This document shows positions 1-9,950 of a stretch of DNA of 54,717 nucleotides, piece by piece (within the stretch, counting starts at the first letter, position 1; each line of letters begins with the position of its first letter). A program made the translations under genes and the position numbers. Source of the DNA: Prosthecomicrobium pneumaticum (lineage in GTDB: Bacteria > Pseudomonadota > Alphaproteobacteria > Rhizobiales > Kaistiaceae); NCBI RefSeq assembly GCF_014199915.1, contig NZ_JACHOO010000011.1:1-54717 (forward strand). The letters run 5' to 3'. A model generated the notes under the pieces. That model made no database searches. It saw only the letters and a program-made list of their open reading frames with translations, and was not told the origin of the DNA.

Positions 1-84
1 CACTCCCCTTGCGGGGCGTTCGACTTGCATGTGTTAGGCCTGCCGCCAGCGTTCGTTCTGAGCCAGGATCAAACTCTCAGATTG
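1..84 (-). rRNA. 16S ribosomal RNA, 5' end only
   Basis: Read on the minus strand this is the conserved beginning of bacterial 16S rRNA: the universal 27F primer site AGAGTTTGATCCTGGCTCAG lies at 77 down to 58, followed by the conserved stretch leading to the first hypervariable stem. The A at 77 corresponds to E. coli position 8, which puts the mature 5' end near 84. The gene runs off the left edge of the window. The sequence is typical of Hyphomicrobiales. Confidence 0.97.
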
Positions 85-438
85 AATGAGAGAGTAATCG
101 GCTTGGTCACTACGTATTGACGAGTCCCAAGCACACCGTCGCTCCAGCGCCATTCCTGACACCAAAACGACATGCGAGCTTGATAAACGTAGTGCCGCCG
201 AAGTCTCGTTCGACTTCCAGCCCGAAGACCGGAAGTCCGCAAGGACCTCGCCGTCTACGTTTCTCTTTCTTCCTATGCACTTGTCAAAGAACCGATGGCT
301 TCCGCCATCCAAACCAGCTCGCCACAAGGGCCGAACCGTTGTCGCTGTCCTAGCCACCTCGCGGCGTCTTGTCCAGCGCTTTTTTCAAAACTCAGAGACG
401 AGTTTTTCTGCTCGCCAGCGGCAGCGCCGCCGTCGTTG
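85..438 (-). other. rRNA operon leader region
   Basis: Roughly 350 nt lie between the inferred rRNA promoter and the 16S 5' end. The stretch carries a boxA-like element and no credible protein-coding frame. It would be transcribed and removed during 16S maturation. From 475 to about 658 (the end of the neighbouring AraC gene) I see no gene. Confidence 0.7.
281..293 (-). promoter_or_regulatory. boxA antitermination element of the rRNA leader
   Basis: The minus strand reads GGTTCTTTGACAA, close to the boxA core TGCTCTTTA/GACA that recruits the Nus factors. It sits about 200 nt before the 16S 5' end. The assignment rests on sequence resemblance and position. Confidence 0.65.
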
Positions 439-444
439 TGGCGC

Positions 445-474
445 TATATAGGCCCACACCAACAAAACCGTCAA
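445..474 (-). promoter_or_regulatory. rRNA operon promoter (sigma-70 type)
   Basis: On the minus strand a -35 box TTGACG (474 down to 469) and a -10 box TATATA (450 down to 445) are separated by 18 nt. This is the only good housekeeping promoter in the right orientation upstream of the 16S gene. Transcription would start near 438. Confidence 0.65.
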
Positions 475-658
475 TCCCCAAAGTCAGAAATCCGTCACGA
501 CAACCGGAACAAATTTCGCCGGCTGTGGATAAACATACGGCGGACATGCGCAAAATCAAGGCAATCCGCGGCTTGGAGGGCGATATTCCGTTTCGTGCCG
601 AACGATCCTCGCCGCCCGCACCGACGGCTGCCCGGTCGCTTCCATGGCGAGGAACGGC

Positions 659-1561
659 CTACACCGTCTCTGCACTCCGCGCTCGATCGAGCGCCGAGAG
701 ACCCCGCAGCCGGGCCGCATCGCGCGCCGGGGGCGCCCCGAAAAGCCGGGCATATTCGCGGCTGAACTGTGAGGCGCTCTCATAGCCGACCGCGAACCCG
801 ACCGCGCCGGCATCGCCCTGCCGCGACAGGAGCAACTGCCGCGCTTCCTGAAGTCGGATGTGCTTCTGGAACTGCAGCGGGCTCATCGCCGTCACCGCCC
901 GGAAATGGCGGTGGAAGGTCGAGTGGCTCATCCCCGCCACCTCGGCGAGCGCCTCGATGCGGAGCGGGCGGTCGTAATGGCGCCTTATCCAGTCGATCGC
1001 CCGGCTGACCCGCGACAGCCGGCTGTCGGCGAGCGCGATCTGGCGCAGCATGGCGCCCTGCGGCCCGGTCAGCAGCCGATAGAGGATCTCGCGCTCGGCG
1101 AGCGGCGCCAGCATGGCGATCTCACCCGGCCGGTCGAGCAGGCGCATGAGCCGTTTGACAGGATCGAGCAGATCCGGCGTCACCGGGCTGACCGCCATGC
1201 CGATCGGCGCGGGCGGTTCCGGCTCGGCACCGCCCATCTCGATCAGCATGGTGGCGAGCGCGGTCCGGTCGAGCGCGAGGCTGAAGGCGAGATAGGGGGC
1301 GTCCGGAGAGGCCGCGACGATCTCGCCGCTCACCGGCATGTCGACGGAGACGACGATGTATTTCGCCTCGTCATAGACGAGCACGCGGTCGCCGACGAGG
1401 AGCCGCTTGGCGCCTTGCGCGACGACGCAGAAGAGCGGCTGGTAGACGCTGGGGGCCGCCGTCGTCGTCGCCTCGGCCCGCAGAAGCGAGACCCCGGGGA
1501 TCGCCGTCGCCGTCCGGCCGATGGGGCCGTGCCGGGCGATGAGGCTGCGCAACTCGTCCAT
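659..1561 (-). CDS. AraC-family transcriptional regulator
   Basis: The 300-aa protein has an N-terminal AraC_N-type (cupin-like) domain over about residues 10-160. A C-terminal AraC DNA-binding domain follows, with its two helix-turn-helix motifs near residues 201-222 and 250-272. It is transcribed away from the SDR and aldo/keto reductase genes, a common arrangement in which the regulator controls the neighbouring oxidoreductases, probably in response to a reactive aldehyde or similar small molecule. That target is inferred from position only; no operator was identified in the 173-bp divergent gap. Length and domain order are normal for the family. Confidence 0.88.
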   Translation of the reverse strand: MDELRSLIARHGPIGRTATAIPGVSLLRAEATTTAAPSVYQPLFCVVAQGAKRLLVGDRVLVYDEAKYIVVSVDMPVSGEIVAASPDAPYLAFSLALDRTALATMLIEMGGAEPEPPAPIGMAVSPVTPDLLDPVKRLMRLLDRPGEIAMLAPLAEREILYRLLTGPQGAMLRQIALADSRLSRVSRAIDWIRRHYDRPLRIEALAEVAGMSHSTFHRHFRAVTAMSPLQFQKHIRLQEARQLLLSRQGDAGAVGFAVGYESASQFSREYARLFGAPPARDAARLRGLSALDRARSAETV

Positions 1562-1734
1562 GGGGAGCCCTCCGTCCGTCTCATGATCGGCGCTCAGGTG
1601 CGCCCGCGGCGGCGCACCTGCAAGACCGCCCGGCGCGCTGCGGCAGGATCGTGCAAGAAGGCGGCAGCATTCGGCTAGGCGCGAACACGCCGCGACGCCA
1701 TTTGCCGGTCATCACACAACAATGGGAGACCGCT

Positions 1735-2571
1735 ATGACCAAGACCTGGTTCGTCACGGGTGCGAGCCGCGGCCTCGGCGCTGCGATCGCCACGGCCGCC
1801 CTCGATGCGGGCGATCGCGTCGTCGCGACCGGCCGCGATCCGGCGGCGATCACCGCCGCCCTCGGCGCGGGCGAGGACCGCCTCCTGGCGCTGCGCCTCG
1901 ACGTCGCGGCGGCCGGCGAAGCCGAAGCGGCGGCGGCGGCGGCGCTCGAGCGGTTCGGCCGCATCGACGTGCTCGTCAACAATGCCGGCTACGGCCATCT
2001 CGGCCTCTTCGAGGAGACCGCACCCGAGGATGCGGAGCGCCAGTTCGCCACCAATGTCTTCGGCCTGTTCGCCGTGACGCGGGCGGTGCTCCCCGCGATG
2101 CGGCGGCAGCGCTCCGGCCATGTCTTCAACCTTTCCTCGATCGCGGGCGTCCGCGGCGGACCGGGCGGCAGCCTCTATTGCGCGAGCAAGTTCGCCGTCG
2201 CCGGCTTCTCCGAATCGCTCGCCAACGAGGTCGCCGGGCTCGGCATCAAGGTCACCATCGTCGAGCCGGGCTTCTTCCGGACCGATTTCCTCGACCCGCG
2301 TTCCGTCGCGATCAGCACCGGCGGGATCGAGGACTACCGGACGCTCTCGGAGCAGATCCACACGCTCTACCGCGAGCGCAACCACCAGCAGGCGGGCGAT
2401 CCGGCGAAGCTCGCCGCCGCGCTCGTCCGGCTCGCGGGCGAGGCCGAGCCGCCGCTCCATTTCGCGGTCGGCAGCGACGCGGTCGAGGTCGTCTCGACGA
2501 AGCTCGCGAACTGGACCCGCGAATTCGAGGCCTGGCGCGCACTGTCCGCCTCGACCGACGGCGCCTTCTGA
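1735..2571 (+). CDS. short-chain dehydrogenase/reductase (SDR)
   Basis: This 278-aa classical SDR has the NAD(P)-binding TGASRGLG at residues 8-15, NNAG at 82-85, the catalytic serine in the LSS at 133-135, and Tyr148/Lys152 of the YxxxK motif. The ATG at 1735 is preferred because GGGAG at 1724-1728 is correctly spaced and the protein then begins right at the first beta strand. Upstream in-frame starts would add residues unlike the family. The substrate is unknown. It lies divergent from the AraC regulator and 50 bp before an aldo/keto reductase, probably in one transcript. Confidence 0.9.
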   Translation: MTKTWFVTGASRGLGAAIATAALDAGDRVVATGRDPAAITAALGAGEDRLLALRLDVAAAGEAEAAAAAALERFGRIDVLVNNAGYGHLGLFEETAPEDAERQFATNVFGLFAVTRAVLPAMRRQRSGHVFNLSSIAGVRGGPGGSLYCASKFAVAGFSESLANEVAGLGIKVTIVEPGFFRTDFLDPRSVAISTGGIEDYRTLSEQIHTLYRERNHQQAGDPAKLAAALVRLAGEAEPPLHFAVGSDAVEVVSTKLANWTREFEAWRALSASTDGAF

Positions 2572-2621
2572 CGCCCGCCGGCGGCCCGCGCCCACCCCCC
2601 TCCCCCACCTCGGAGATTCCC

Positions 2622-3656
2622 ATGCGCTACAACACCCTCGGCGGCACCGGCCTGATCGTCTCGGAGATCTGCCTCGGCGCCATGACCTTCGGCGGCCGCG
2701 GCTTCTGGACCGCCATCGGCGAACTCGACCAGGCGGCCGCCGACCGGCTCGTCGCCCGCGCGCTCGAGGCGGGCGTGAACTTCATCGACACGGCCGACGT
2801 CTATTCGGAGGGCGTCTCGGAAGAGATCACCGGCCGGGCGATCCGCGCCTCCGGCCGGCCGCGCAGCGAGGTGGTCGTCGCCACCAAGGCCTATGGCAGG
2901 ACCGGAGAGGGGCCGAACGGCCGCGGCGCCTCGCGCGGCCATCTCGCCGATGCGGTCAAGGCGAGCCTGAAACGGCTCGGCACCGACCACATCGATCTCT
3001 ACCAGATCCACGGCTTCGACCCGCTGACGCCGGTCGAGGAGACGGTCCGCGCGCTCGACGACCTCGTCCGCCAGGGCCATGTCCGCTATGTCGGCGTTTC
3101 GAACTGGGCGGCCTGGCAGATCATGAAGGCGCTCGGCCTTGCGGAGCGGCACGGGCTCGCGCGCTTCGCCTCGCTGCAGGCCTATTATTCGATCGCCGGC
3201 CGCGATCTCGAGCGGGAGATCGTGCCCCTCCTCAGCGATCAGAAGATCGGCCTGATGGTGTGGAGCCCGCTCGCCGGCGGCCTGCTGTCGGGCAAGTTCG
3301 ACCGCGACGGCAACGGCCCCGAAGGCGCGCGCCGCCTGAACTTCGACTTCCCCCCGGTCGAGCGCGACCGTGCCTTCGCCGCCATCGAGACGATGCGGAC
3401 GATCGGCGCCGAGAGGGGCGTCTCGGTCGCGCGCATCGCACTCGCCTGGCTGCTCGCCCAGCCGGTCGTGACGAGCGTCATCGTCGGCGCGAAGACGGTC
3501 GAGCAGCTCGACGACAATCTCGCCGCGACGGCGGTGACCCTTTCGGCGGACGAGCTCTCGCGGCTCGACGCGGTGAGCGCGCTGCCGCGCGAATATCCCG
3601 GCTGGATGCTCGAGCGGCAGGGCACGGACCGGATCGGCGACGTCGCCCGGCGCTGA
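2622..3656 (+). CDS. aldo/keto reductase
   Basis: The 344-aa protein belongs to the NADPH-dependent aldo/keto reductase superfamily, which folds as a TIM barrel. The catalytic tetrad is visible: Asp56, Tyr61, Lys89 and His130. The C-terminal cofactor-binding segment (VIVGAKTVEQLDDNL) is also present. The start at 2622 follows GGAGA at 2612-2616. It is co-directional with the upstream SDR, so the two reductases probably act in a joint carbonyl-detoxification or sugar-modification role controlled by the divergent AraC regulator. This role is inference. Confidence 0.92.
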   Translation: MRYNTLGGTGLIVSEICLGAMTFGGRGFWTAIGELDQAAADRLVARALEAGVNFIDTADVYSEGVSEEITGRAIRASGRPRSEVVVATKAYGRTGEGPNGRGASRGHLADAVKASLKRLGTDHIDLYQIHGFDPLTPVEETVRALDDLVRQGHVRYVGVSNWAAWQIMKALGLAERHGLARFASLQAYYSIAGRDLEREIVPLLSDQKIGLMVWSPLAGGLLSGKFDRDGNGPEGARRLNFDFPPVERDRAFAAIETMRTIGAERGVSVARIALAWLLAQPVVTSVIVGAKTVEQLDDNLAATAVTLSADELSRLDAVSALPREYPGWMLERQGTDRIGDVARR

Positions 3657-3701
3657 CGGCCGCCGCCTCTCCTGCCGCTCGCCTCGCCCGGCGGTCCCGG
3701 G

Positions 3702-4307
3702 TCACGCGGCAAACCACCGCGCGACCAGACCCTCGACATGCGCGAAGGCGGCCTCTGCGGCAACGGCCGCACGGGCTTCCTCGTCCGCGCCGAGGGCGAG
3801 CCCGTCGAGCGCCTCCGTGAAGCGGCGCCAGTGGCGGGCGCGGCCGTCCGGATGGCCGGCGAGATGGCGGGCGCCGAAGCGCTCCGACAGGCCGAGCCCG
3901 GCGACGGCCGCGAGCAGGAAGGCGGCGCCGAGGCGGGAGCCTTCGGCGACATAGAGCGCACCGGCGGCCGCGGCCCGGTCGGCCGGAAGAGCGGGCGCGA
4001 AAAGAGGCGCCGCCTCCCCGGCCGGCGGCGGGGCGCCGAGATCGGCGAGATCGGCCGCGACAGCCGGCAGGCGCCGACGTCCGGCGAGATCGGGCAGGAG
4101 GGCCGCGAGATCGGGATCGGCGTAGAGCGGATCGACGGCGCGGTGGAAGGCGAACTGCACGGCGAGAAAGCGGGCATAGCGCGCCCGGCTCTCGAACGGG
4201 CGGGCGGCCGCGATCGCCGCGTCGAGGCGATGATGGCTGGCCGCGGTCGCCGCCTTCAAGTGTCCCGCGAGGCCCGCAGGTTCCGCCGCGGCGGTGCTCG
4301 CCCTCAT
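3702..4307 (-). CDS. biliverdin-producing heme oxygenase
   Basis: This 201-aa all-helical protein resembles bacterial heme oxygenases (HemO/BphO type), which open heme to biliverdin, CO and iron. His25 in the motif LKAATAASHHRLD would be the proximal heme ligand, and the distal-helix signature YVAEGSRLG is at residues 118-126. It is convergent with the aldo/keto reductase. Neither a bacteriophytochrome nor heme-uptake genes lie nearby, so the role (iron acquisition or chromophore supply) cannot be decided. Confidence 0.8.
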   Translation of the reverse strand: MRASTAAAEPAGLAGHLKAATAASHHRLDAAIAAARPFESRARYARFLAVQFAFHRAVDPLYADPDLAALLPDLAGRRRLPAVAADLADLGAPPPAGEAAPLFAPALPADRAAAAGALYVAEGSRLGAAFLLAAVAGLGLSERFGARHLAGHPDGRARHWRRFTEALDGLALGADEEARAAVAAEAAFAHVEGLVARWFAA

Positions 4308-4359
4308 GGCCGCCTCCTCGACCCCGCGGCTCCGGCACTCCGGGGGTGAACGCGCCGGC

Positions 4360-5310
4360 TCACCCGAGACGCCCCCGGAACGGCAACCAGCGGCCGAAGG
4401 GATAGAACGGCCGGCCAGCCGGCCGCACCGGCGGGGCGCGACGTTCGACCAGGGCGGCGAGACGATCGAAAGCGGGCACGCGGACGGTCTCGATCATCGA
4501 CGTCAGCGCCGCCGGCAGCGGGCGGTCGCGCCAGCGGAAATGGGCCTCATAGGCCTCGCGCTCGGCAGTGAGACGGCGCAGATGGGCCGCGAGCGCCGCC
4601 ATATCGGCGAACCGGCCGGCATCGATATAGCTGCCCTCGGGGGCGAAAGCCGGAGCGTTCGGCGCGCCGAGATAGATCGGCACCGCGCCGGCGAGAAGCG
4701 GATCATAGAGCTTCTCGGTGACGTAATCGGGCGCGATCGCGTTCTCGAAGGCGATGCAGAACGGATAGGCCGCGATCACCGCGGCCTTGGTCGCCGGGCC
4801 GCGATCGGGCTGCGGGAGATCGCGATTGTGCATGAAGGCGCCGTAGGAATCGATCGGCAGGTGGCGGGCGAGGTCGGCGAGGAGGGCGTTGCGGCCGCTC
4901 GCGGTGAGCTTCGAGGACTGGAAGAGGGCGACCGGACGGTCCCAGTGCTTGGGCGTGCGGGGGGCCGCCCGCGCCGCGGCGAAGGCCTCGGCCGGCGGCA
5001 GATAGGGCGTCCAGACATCCGCATCGCGTTGATAGGTCATGCGCAGGTCGAAATGGCGCATCACCTCCGGATCGGCGAGGGGGCGACAGTTGACGATGCT
5101 CTCCATCGTCCAGGCGACCCAGAGCTGGCCCGGCCATTTCGGCATGCCGCGCAGGCCCTTGCGGACGATATCGGGCAGGTGAAAGACGACCGCATCAGCC
5201 TGCGCGATCCGGCTCCGGTCGGTGGTGAACACGGTGTCGGCGTCCGGCCGGGCACTGTCGGTCGCGACGGGCGCACCGAAGAAGCCGGTCTGGATGAGAA
5301 TGAGCGGCAT
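4360..5310 (-). CDS. GT10-family fucosyltransferase-like glycosyltransferase
   Basis: The 316-aa protein carries the alpha-1,3-fucosyltransferase (GT10) donor-binding signature around residues 187-216, where FENA, DYVTEKL, and GAVPIYLG occur in order. The family moves L-fucose from GDP-fucose onto GlcNAc or glucose of surface glycans. The start at 5310 (MPLILIQTGF) was chosen over an in-frame ATG at 5472 because the extra residues would lie inside the upstream glycosyltransferase gene and are low-complexity. It begins 4 nt after that gene's stop codon, implying translational coupling. It is the last gene of a four-gene leftward glycan cluster. Confidence 0.85.
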   Translation of the reverse strand: MPLILIQTGFFGAPVATDSARPDADTVFTTDRSRIAQADAVVFHLPDIVRKGLRGMPKWPGQLWVAWTMESIVNCRPLADPEVMRHFDLRMTYQRDADVWTPYLPPAEAFAAARAAPRTPKHWDRPVALFQSSKLTASGRNALLADLARHLPIDSYGAFMHNRDLPQPDRGPATKAAVIAAYPFCIAFENAIAPDYVTEKLYDPLLAGAVPIYLGAPNAPAFAPEGSYIDAGRFADMAALAAHLRRLTAEREAYEAHFRWRDRPLPAALTSMIETVRVPAFDRLAALVERRAPPVRPAGRPFYPFGRWLPFRGRLG

Positions 5311-5314
5311 CGGC

Positions 5315-6523
5315 TCAGCCTTTGTCCGGCCTGCCGGCGGGCCCGGCGAGCCCGGCGGCGATCGCCGCGTCGACCACTGCGGCGCCGAAGCGGCCGAGCA
5401 CATGGGCGCGCGCCTCCGCCCGCTGCCGTGCGGCGAAGTCGGCATCGCGCCACAGCCGCTCGATCGCCGCAACGAACGACTCGGGCCGCTCGGCGATCAG
5501 AACGTGCCGTCCCGGCTCGAGATCGAGTCCCTCGACGGCGAGCGCCGTCGCCACGACGGGCAGGCCGGCGGCCATCGCCTCGAGCACCTTGATGCGTGTG
5601 CCGCCCCCCACCCGCAGCGGCACCGCCGCGACATCGGCGGCGGCATAGAGGGACCCGAGATCGTCGGGTCCTTCGACAAGGGTGACGCCGGGACCGGCGA
5701 GCGCCCGCACCCGGTGATGCGGCGCGCGGCCGGCGAGCACCAGTGTCGCGCCGGGCAGGCGGCGGCGCAGGAGCGGCAGCAGGCGGCGGGCGAGGAAGAG
5801 CGCGGCTGCGATGTTGGGGCGATAGCGGAGATGGCCGACGAAGAGGAGGCGCGGCCCGTCCTGGCGAAGACGCGCATCGGGTTCCCCGGCCAGCGCACCG
5901 TCGCGCCATGTCGAGGGAACGGCGTTCGGCACCACGCGGAGCGGCGGGACGCCGGGATGGAGACGGGCGAGCCGGGCGGCATCGATCGCAGAGCAGAGCC
6001 ACACCTCGTCGACCGCCGCGATCATGGCGCGCTCGACGGCACGCACCGCCCGGGTCTTGGCGTCGCGGGTGAGAAGGCGTCGCCAGAGCGGCTCGCTCGC
6101 GGCGAGCAGGTCGGATTCGACATTGTGCATGTCGAGGATCCGGCGCGCGCCCTGAAGGACCGGCAGAGCGAGAAGCGGCGCCAGTCCGAGATGCTCGATC
6201 ACGATTCGCTGCGGCGCCCCCCCGGCGAGCAGCGCGTCGAGCCGTTCGCGCCAGCCCTCGGGAAAGGTGAGATCGACCGCCGTGCCGCCCGCCGGCCGGC
6301 GGAACACCGCCGCGGCCGTCGCGTCGGAGAGCGTCGCGAGGGTGATGTCGTCCGGCGGGGTGGGCGCCGCGCCGGGCGGAGGCCCCCAGAGCGAGACCGC
6401 CGTGACCGGACCGAGGCGCGCCGCGCCGAGCACGGTCCGCCAGTTGCGCAGATCGGCGCCCGAAACCGGCGGAAAGACCGGATCGGCCGTGAAGACGAAC
6501 GTGCCACCGCGCCTCCCGGTCAT
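5315..6523 (-). CDS. glycosyltransferase, GT-B fold (GT4-like)
   Basis: The 402-aa protein has a GT-B layout with an N-terminal acceptor half containing DMHNVES, and a C-terminal GT1/GT4-type nucleotide-sugar half containing the EAMAAGLPVVAT motif and, just before it, RVGGGTRIKVL. The start ATG at 6523 overlaps the upstream GT2 stop as ATGA. A longer frame to 6853 exists but runs antisense to the frame used by the upstream gene and is not protein-like. It is probably a hexosyltransferase of an exopolysaccharide or lipid-linked glycan. The donor is unknown. Confidence 0.85.
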   Translation of the reverse strand: MTGRRGGTFVFTADPVFPPVSGADLRNWRTVLGAARLGPVTAVSLWGPPPGAAPTPPDDITLATLSDATAAAVFRRPAGGTAVDLTFPEGWRERLDALLAGGAPQRIVIEHLGLAPLLALPVLQGARRILDMHNVESDLLAASEPLWRRLLTRDAKTRAVRAVERAMIAAVDEVWLCSAIDAARLARLHPGVPPLRVVPNAVPSTWRDGALAGEPDARLRQDGPRLLFVGHLRYRPNIAAALFLARRLLPLLRRRLPGATLVLAGRAPHHRVRALAGPGVTLVEGPDDLGSLYAAADVAAVPLRVGGGTRIKVLEAMAAGLPVVATALAVEGLDLEPGRHVLIAERPESFVAAIERLWRDADFAARQRAEARAHVLGRFGAAVVDAAIAAGLAGPAGRPDKG

Positions 6524-7443
6524 GGGACGAGGTCTCGCGGCAGCCGCGCCCGGCAGGCGAGCTTCACATGGTAGCGGCCCATCCGCAGCCGGTTGCCGAG
6601 CGAGATCGGGCCGCGACCTGCCCGCGCGAGGAAGCCGGCCGCGCCGGTCCTGTCGCCCGCCGCATAGAGAACCCGGGCGATCTTGAAGGCGACGATCCCC
6701 TCGCGCGTCGCGATCGCCGCTTCGGAGATGCCGATCTCGGTCAAGCGGCGCAGCTCGGCCCGCCAGCGCTCGAAGCGGGCGATGGGGTCGATCAGGAAGC
6801 GACCGTCGGCTCGCGCCGTCGAGAGGCGATAGACCATGGTCATCGCCGCGCATCGGGCGACCGGGGCGCCGCGCAGGATGTGCGCCCAGAAGATCGTGTC
6901 CTCGTCATAGGGCATGCCGAGCGGGAAACACACGCCCGCCGCCGCGCCGGCGCGCACCAGCACCGAACCGACGGCGAAGGAGCGGATCCGCCCGGCGATG
7001 TAGCGATCGGCGATGGTGCGCGGGTCGCCGTCGAGGCGGTGAGGCCGCTTCGGCCGCCGCACGACGCCGTCGACGATCCGGCGGAAGCCGCCGACCGCCA
7101 TGCCGGTTGCCGGCTCCGCGGCGGCCGTCGCGAGCAGCGCCGTCAGCCCGCCCGCGAGGTGTTCGTCATCGGCATCGAGGAAATAGAGCCAGGTGCCGGA
7201 GGCCGCGGCGATGCCGATATTGCGTGCGCCGCCACTGTCGCGGCAATCCGCGCTCAGCACCCGGAGCGGCAGGCCGCAGACCGCCGCCTGCCGCTCCGCC
7301 ACCTCGGCCGTGCCATCGATCGAGGCGTCGTCGACGAGGATGATCTCGCGGACCGCGGCGCGCTCGGAGGCGAGGGACGCGATCGTCGACGCGACGGTTC
7401 CTGCGGCGTCGTGGGCCGGAACGATCACACTGACGTCAGCCAT
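6520..7443 (-). CDS. family 2 glycosyltransferase
   Basis: The 307-aa GT-A fold enzyme has the GT2 opening VSVIVPAHDAAGT, the nucleotide-binding LVDDAS (residues 36-41) and the metal-binding DAD at 90-92 within YFLDADDE. It is soluble, with no membrane helices after the catalytic domain. It overlaps the following glycosyltransferase by 4 nt (ATGA), and the preceding gene ends 36 nt upstream, so all four genes of this block probably form one operon making a surface glycan. Confidence 0.9.
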   Translation of the reverse strand: MADVSVIVPAHDAAGTVASTIASLASERAAVREIILVDDASIDGTAEVAERQAAVCGLPLRVLSADCRDSGGARNIGIAAASGTWLYFLDADDEHLAGGLTALLATAAAEPATGMAVGGFRRIVDGVVRRPKRPHRLDGDPRTIADRYIAGRIRSFAVGSVLVRAGAAAGVCFPLGMPYDEDTIFWAHILRGAPVARCAAMTMVYRLSTARADGRFLIDPIARFERWRAELRRLTEIGISEAAIATREGIVAFKIARVLYAAGDRTGAAGFLARAGRGPISLGNRLRMGRYHVKLACRARLPRDLVP

Positions 7444-7479
7444 TCCAGGGGCGATTCCGGTTCGAGAACGGAATGCGGC

Positions 7480-8517
7480 TCATAGCAGGGCCCGCGCTTG
7501 CGACGCCACCACCCCGCGCAAGGGATCGAGATGAAAGTGCGCCCGAAGCCGCGGCCGGACATGCTCGGCGCGGGTGAGCGGGGCGAGGGCGGCGCGGCGG
7601 CGGGCGAGATCGCGGCCGTCGAGAAGTTCCGCCCAGTCGTCGACGACAAGGACGGCGAGGCCCTCGAACAGCGGATCGATCGAGGAGCGGCGGACGACGG
7701 CGATCGCACCGAGAGCGAGCGCCTCCCAGGTGCGATGACAGTCGATGCCGTTGCCCGACGGGCTGACGACGAAGCTCGCGCGGGCATAGGCGCGCCAGAT
7801 CGCCGTCTGGCCGATGCGGGCCGGCAGCATGTCGATATGGGGGACGCCGCGATAATGGCGGGCGATCCAGCCCCGCTCGTCCGAGGCGAGGCTGAGGTGA
7901 GCGTCGCAGAAGATGCGGAGCGGCCGCGCTTCGACCGGCGCGGCACGGTCGGCGATGGCGAAGAGATCGCGCGCGAGACGGCGCGGGCTCGTGAAGAGCC
8001 GGGGGCTGTGGAAATCGAAGCCGATCGGAAAGGGACGAAAGAGCGGCCCGCCCGTGCCGTCCCAGTTCTGCGTCGCCCAGCCGCGAAAGAAGGGCGAGCC
8101 GCGGATCGCCGCCACGGTCTCCGGCCGCAGATCGGCCGGCACGCTCGCATCGCCATCGGTCGTGACGAGGACGAAGGGGGAGCGGATCGCGGGCACAGCG
8201 ACGGCGGCGAAATGATCGAGATCGTTGTTCCACCCGTCGCGCGCGCCCGTGCCGAGCCGGATCCAGACGAGGCCGGCGGCAGCACCGAACCGCTCGGCGA
8301 AGAACGCCTCGCTCTGCACCGCTTCCGTCTCCGCGGCCCAGTAGCGCGCATCGGCGGCGCTGTCGCAGAAGCGGCCGACCCCCTTCGACCAGATCCAGTC
8401 GATCTCGAAATCGGCCGCCTGCGGGCGTGAGCCGAAGCGCCGGACGAGCGCACGCCGGATTTGTCGTCTCACGATCGGCCCTCTGTCCGCCGCCGCCCCG
8501 GAGCGTGACCCCGACAT
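7480..8517 (-). CDS. exostosin-like putative glycosyltransferase
   Basis: This 345-aa protein is not a textbook family. Its C-terminal third carries a glycosyltransferase-like block: SGNGIDCHRTWEALALGAI followed by a short stretch containing IDPLFEGL and VLVVDDW. This resembles the nucleotide-sugar-binding half of GT47/exostosin-like proteins. The N-terminal two thirds contain many aromatic residues and no signal peptide. The start at 8517 (MSGSRSG) was chosen over an in-frame start at 8682 whose extra residues are low-complexity. It is the first gene of the glycan operon. Function as a transferase is inferred from the motif and context. Confidence 0.6.
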   Translation of the reverse strand: MSGSRSGAAADRGPIVRRQIRRALVRRFGSRPQAADFEIDWIWSKGVGRFCDSAADARYWAAETEAVQSEAFFAERFGAAAGLVWIRLGTGARDGWNNDLDHFAAVAVPAIRSPFVLVTTDGDASVPADLRPETVAAIRGSPFFRGWATQNWDGTGGPLFRPFPIGFDFHSPRLFTSPRRLARDLFAIADRAAPVEARPLRIFCDAHLSLASDERGWIARHYRGVPHIDMLPARIGQTAIWRAYARASFVVSPSGNGIDCHRTWEALALGAIAVVRRSSIDPLFEGLAVLVVDDWAELLDGRDLARRRAALAPLTRAEHVRPRLRAHFHLDPLRGVVASQARALL

Positions 8518-8745
8518 GCTAGCAGCCCGACGCAAGGCTGCGGAAGGGCCAAGGCGGCCGGCGCGTGGCGCGACGAGGATCGCGGCGACGGCGCAGCCCG
8601 CGCTGCGGGGCTCTCCGCTCGTTCTGGCGGCGGCGGGTCGAGCCCCGCGAGGCGAAGTCGGCGACCGCCGGCATCCGGGCATCGAACGGGCCGACCGGCC
8701 GTCGATGGGGCGCCCGGCCGATCGCCGTCGAGGCGGAGCGGTGCG
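8518..8745. other. intergenic region without recognised gene
   Basis: These 228 GC-rich bases lie upstream of the glycan operon and downstream of pcaF. I see no convincing small gene, and no strong hairpin followed by a T run. A promoter for the glycan operon should lie here, but no consensus boxes stand out. Confidence 0.5.
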
Positions 8746-9948
<1,203 letters not shown>

Positions 9949-9950
9949 GA

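Noticed and set aside
34-357. Protein-coding frames over the rRNA start and leader
   Set aside because: They run through conserved 16S sequence and boxA, and are not proteins.
1651-1734. Upstream in-frame start for the SDR
   Set aside because: The added residues are not SDR-like, and the ATG at 1735 has the good ribosome-binding site.
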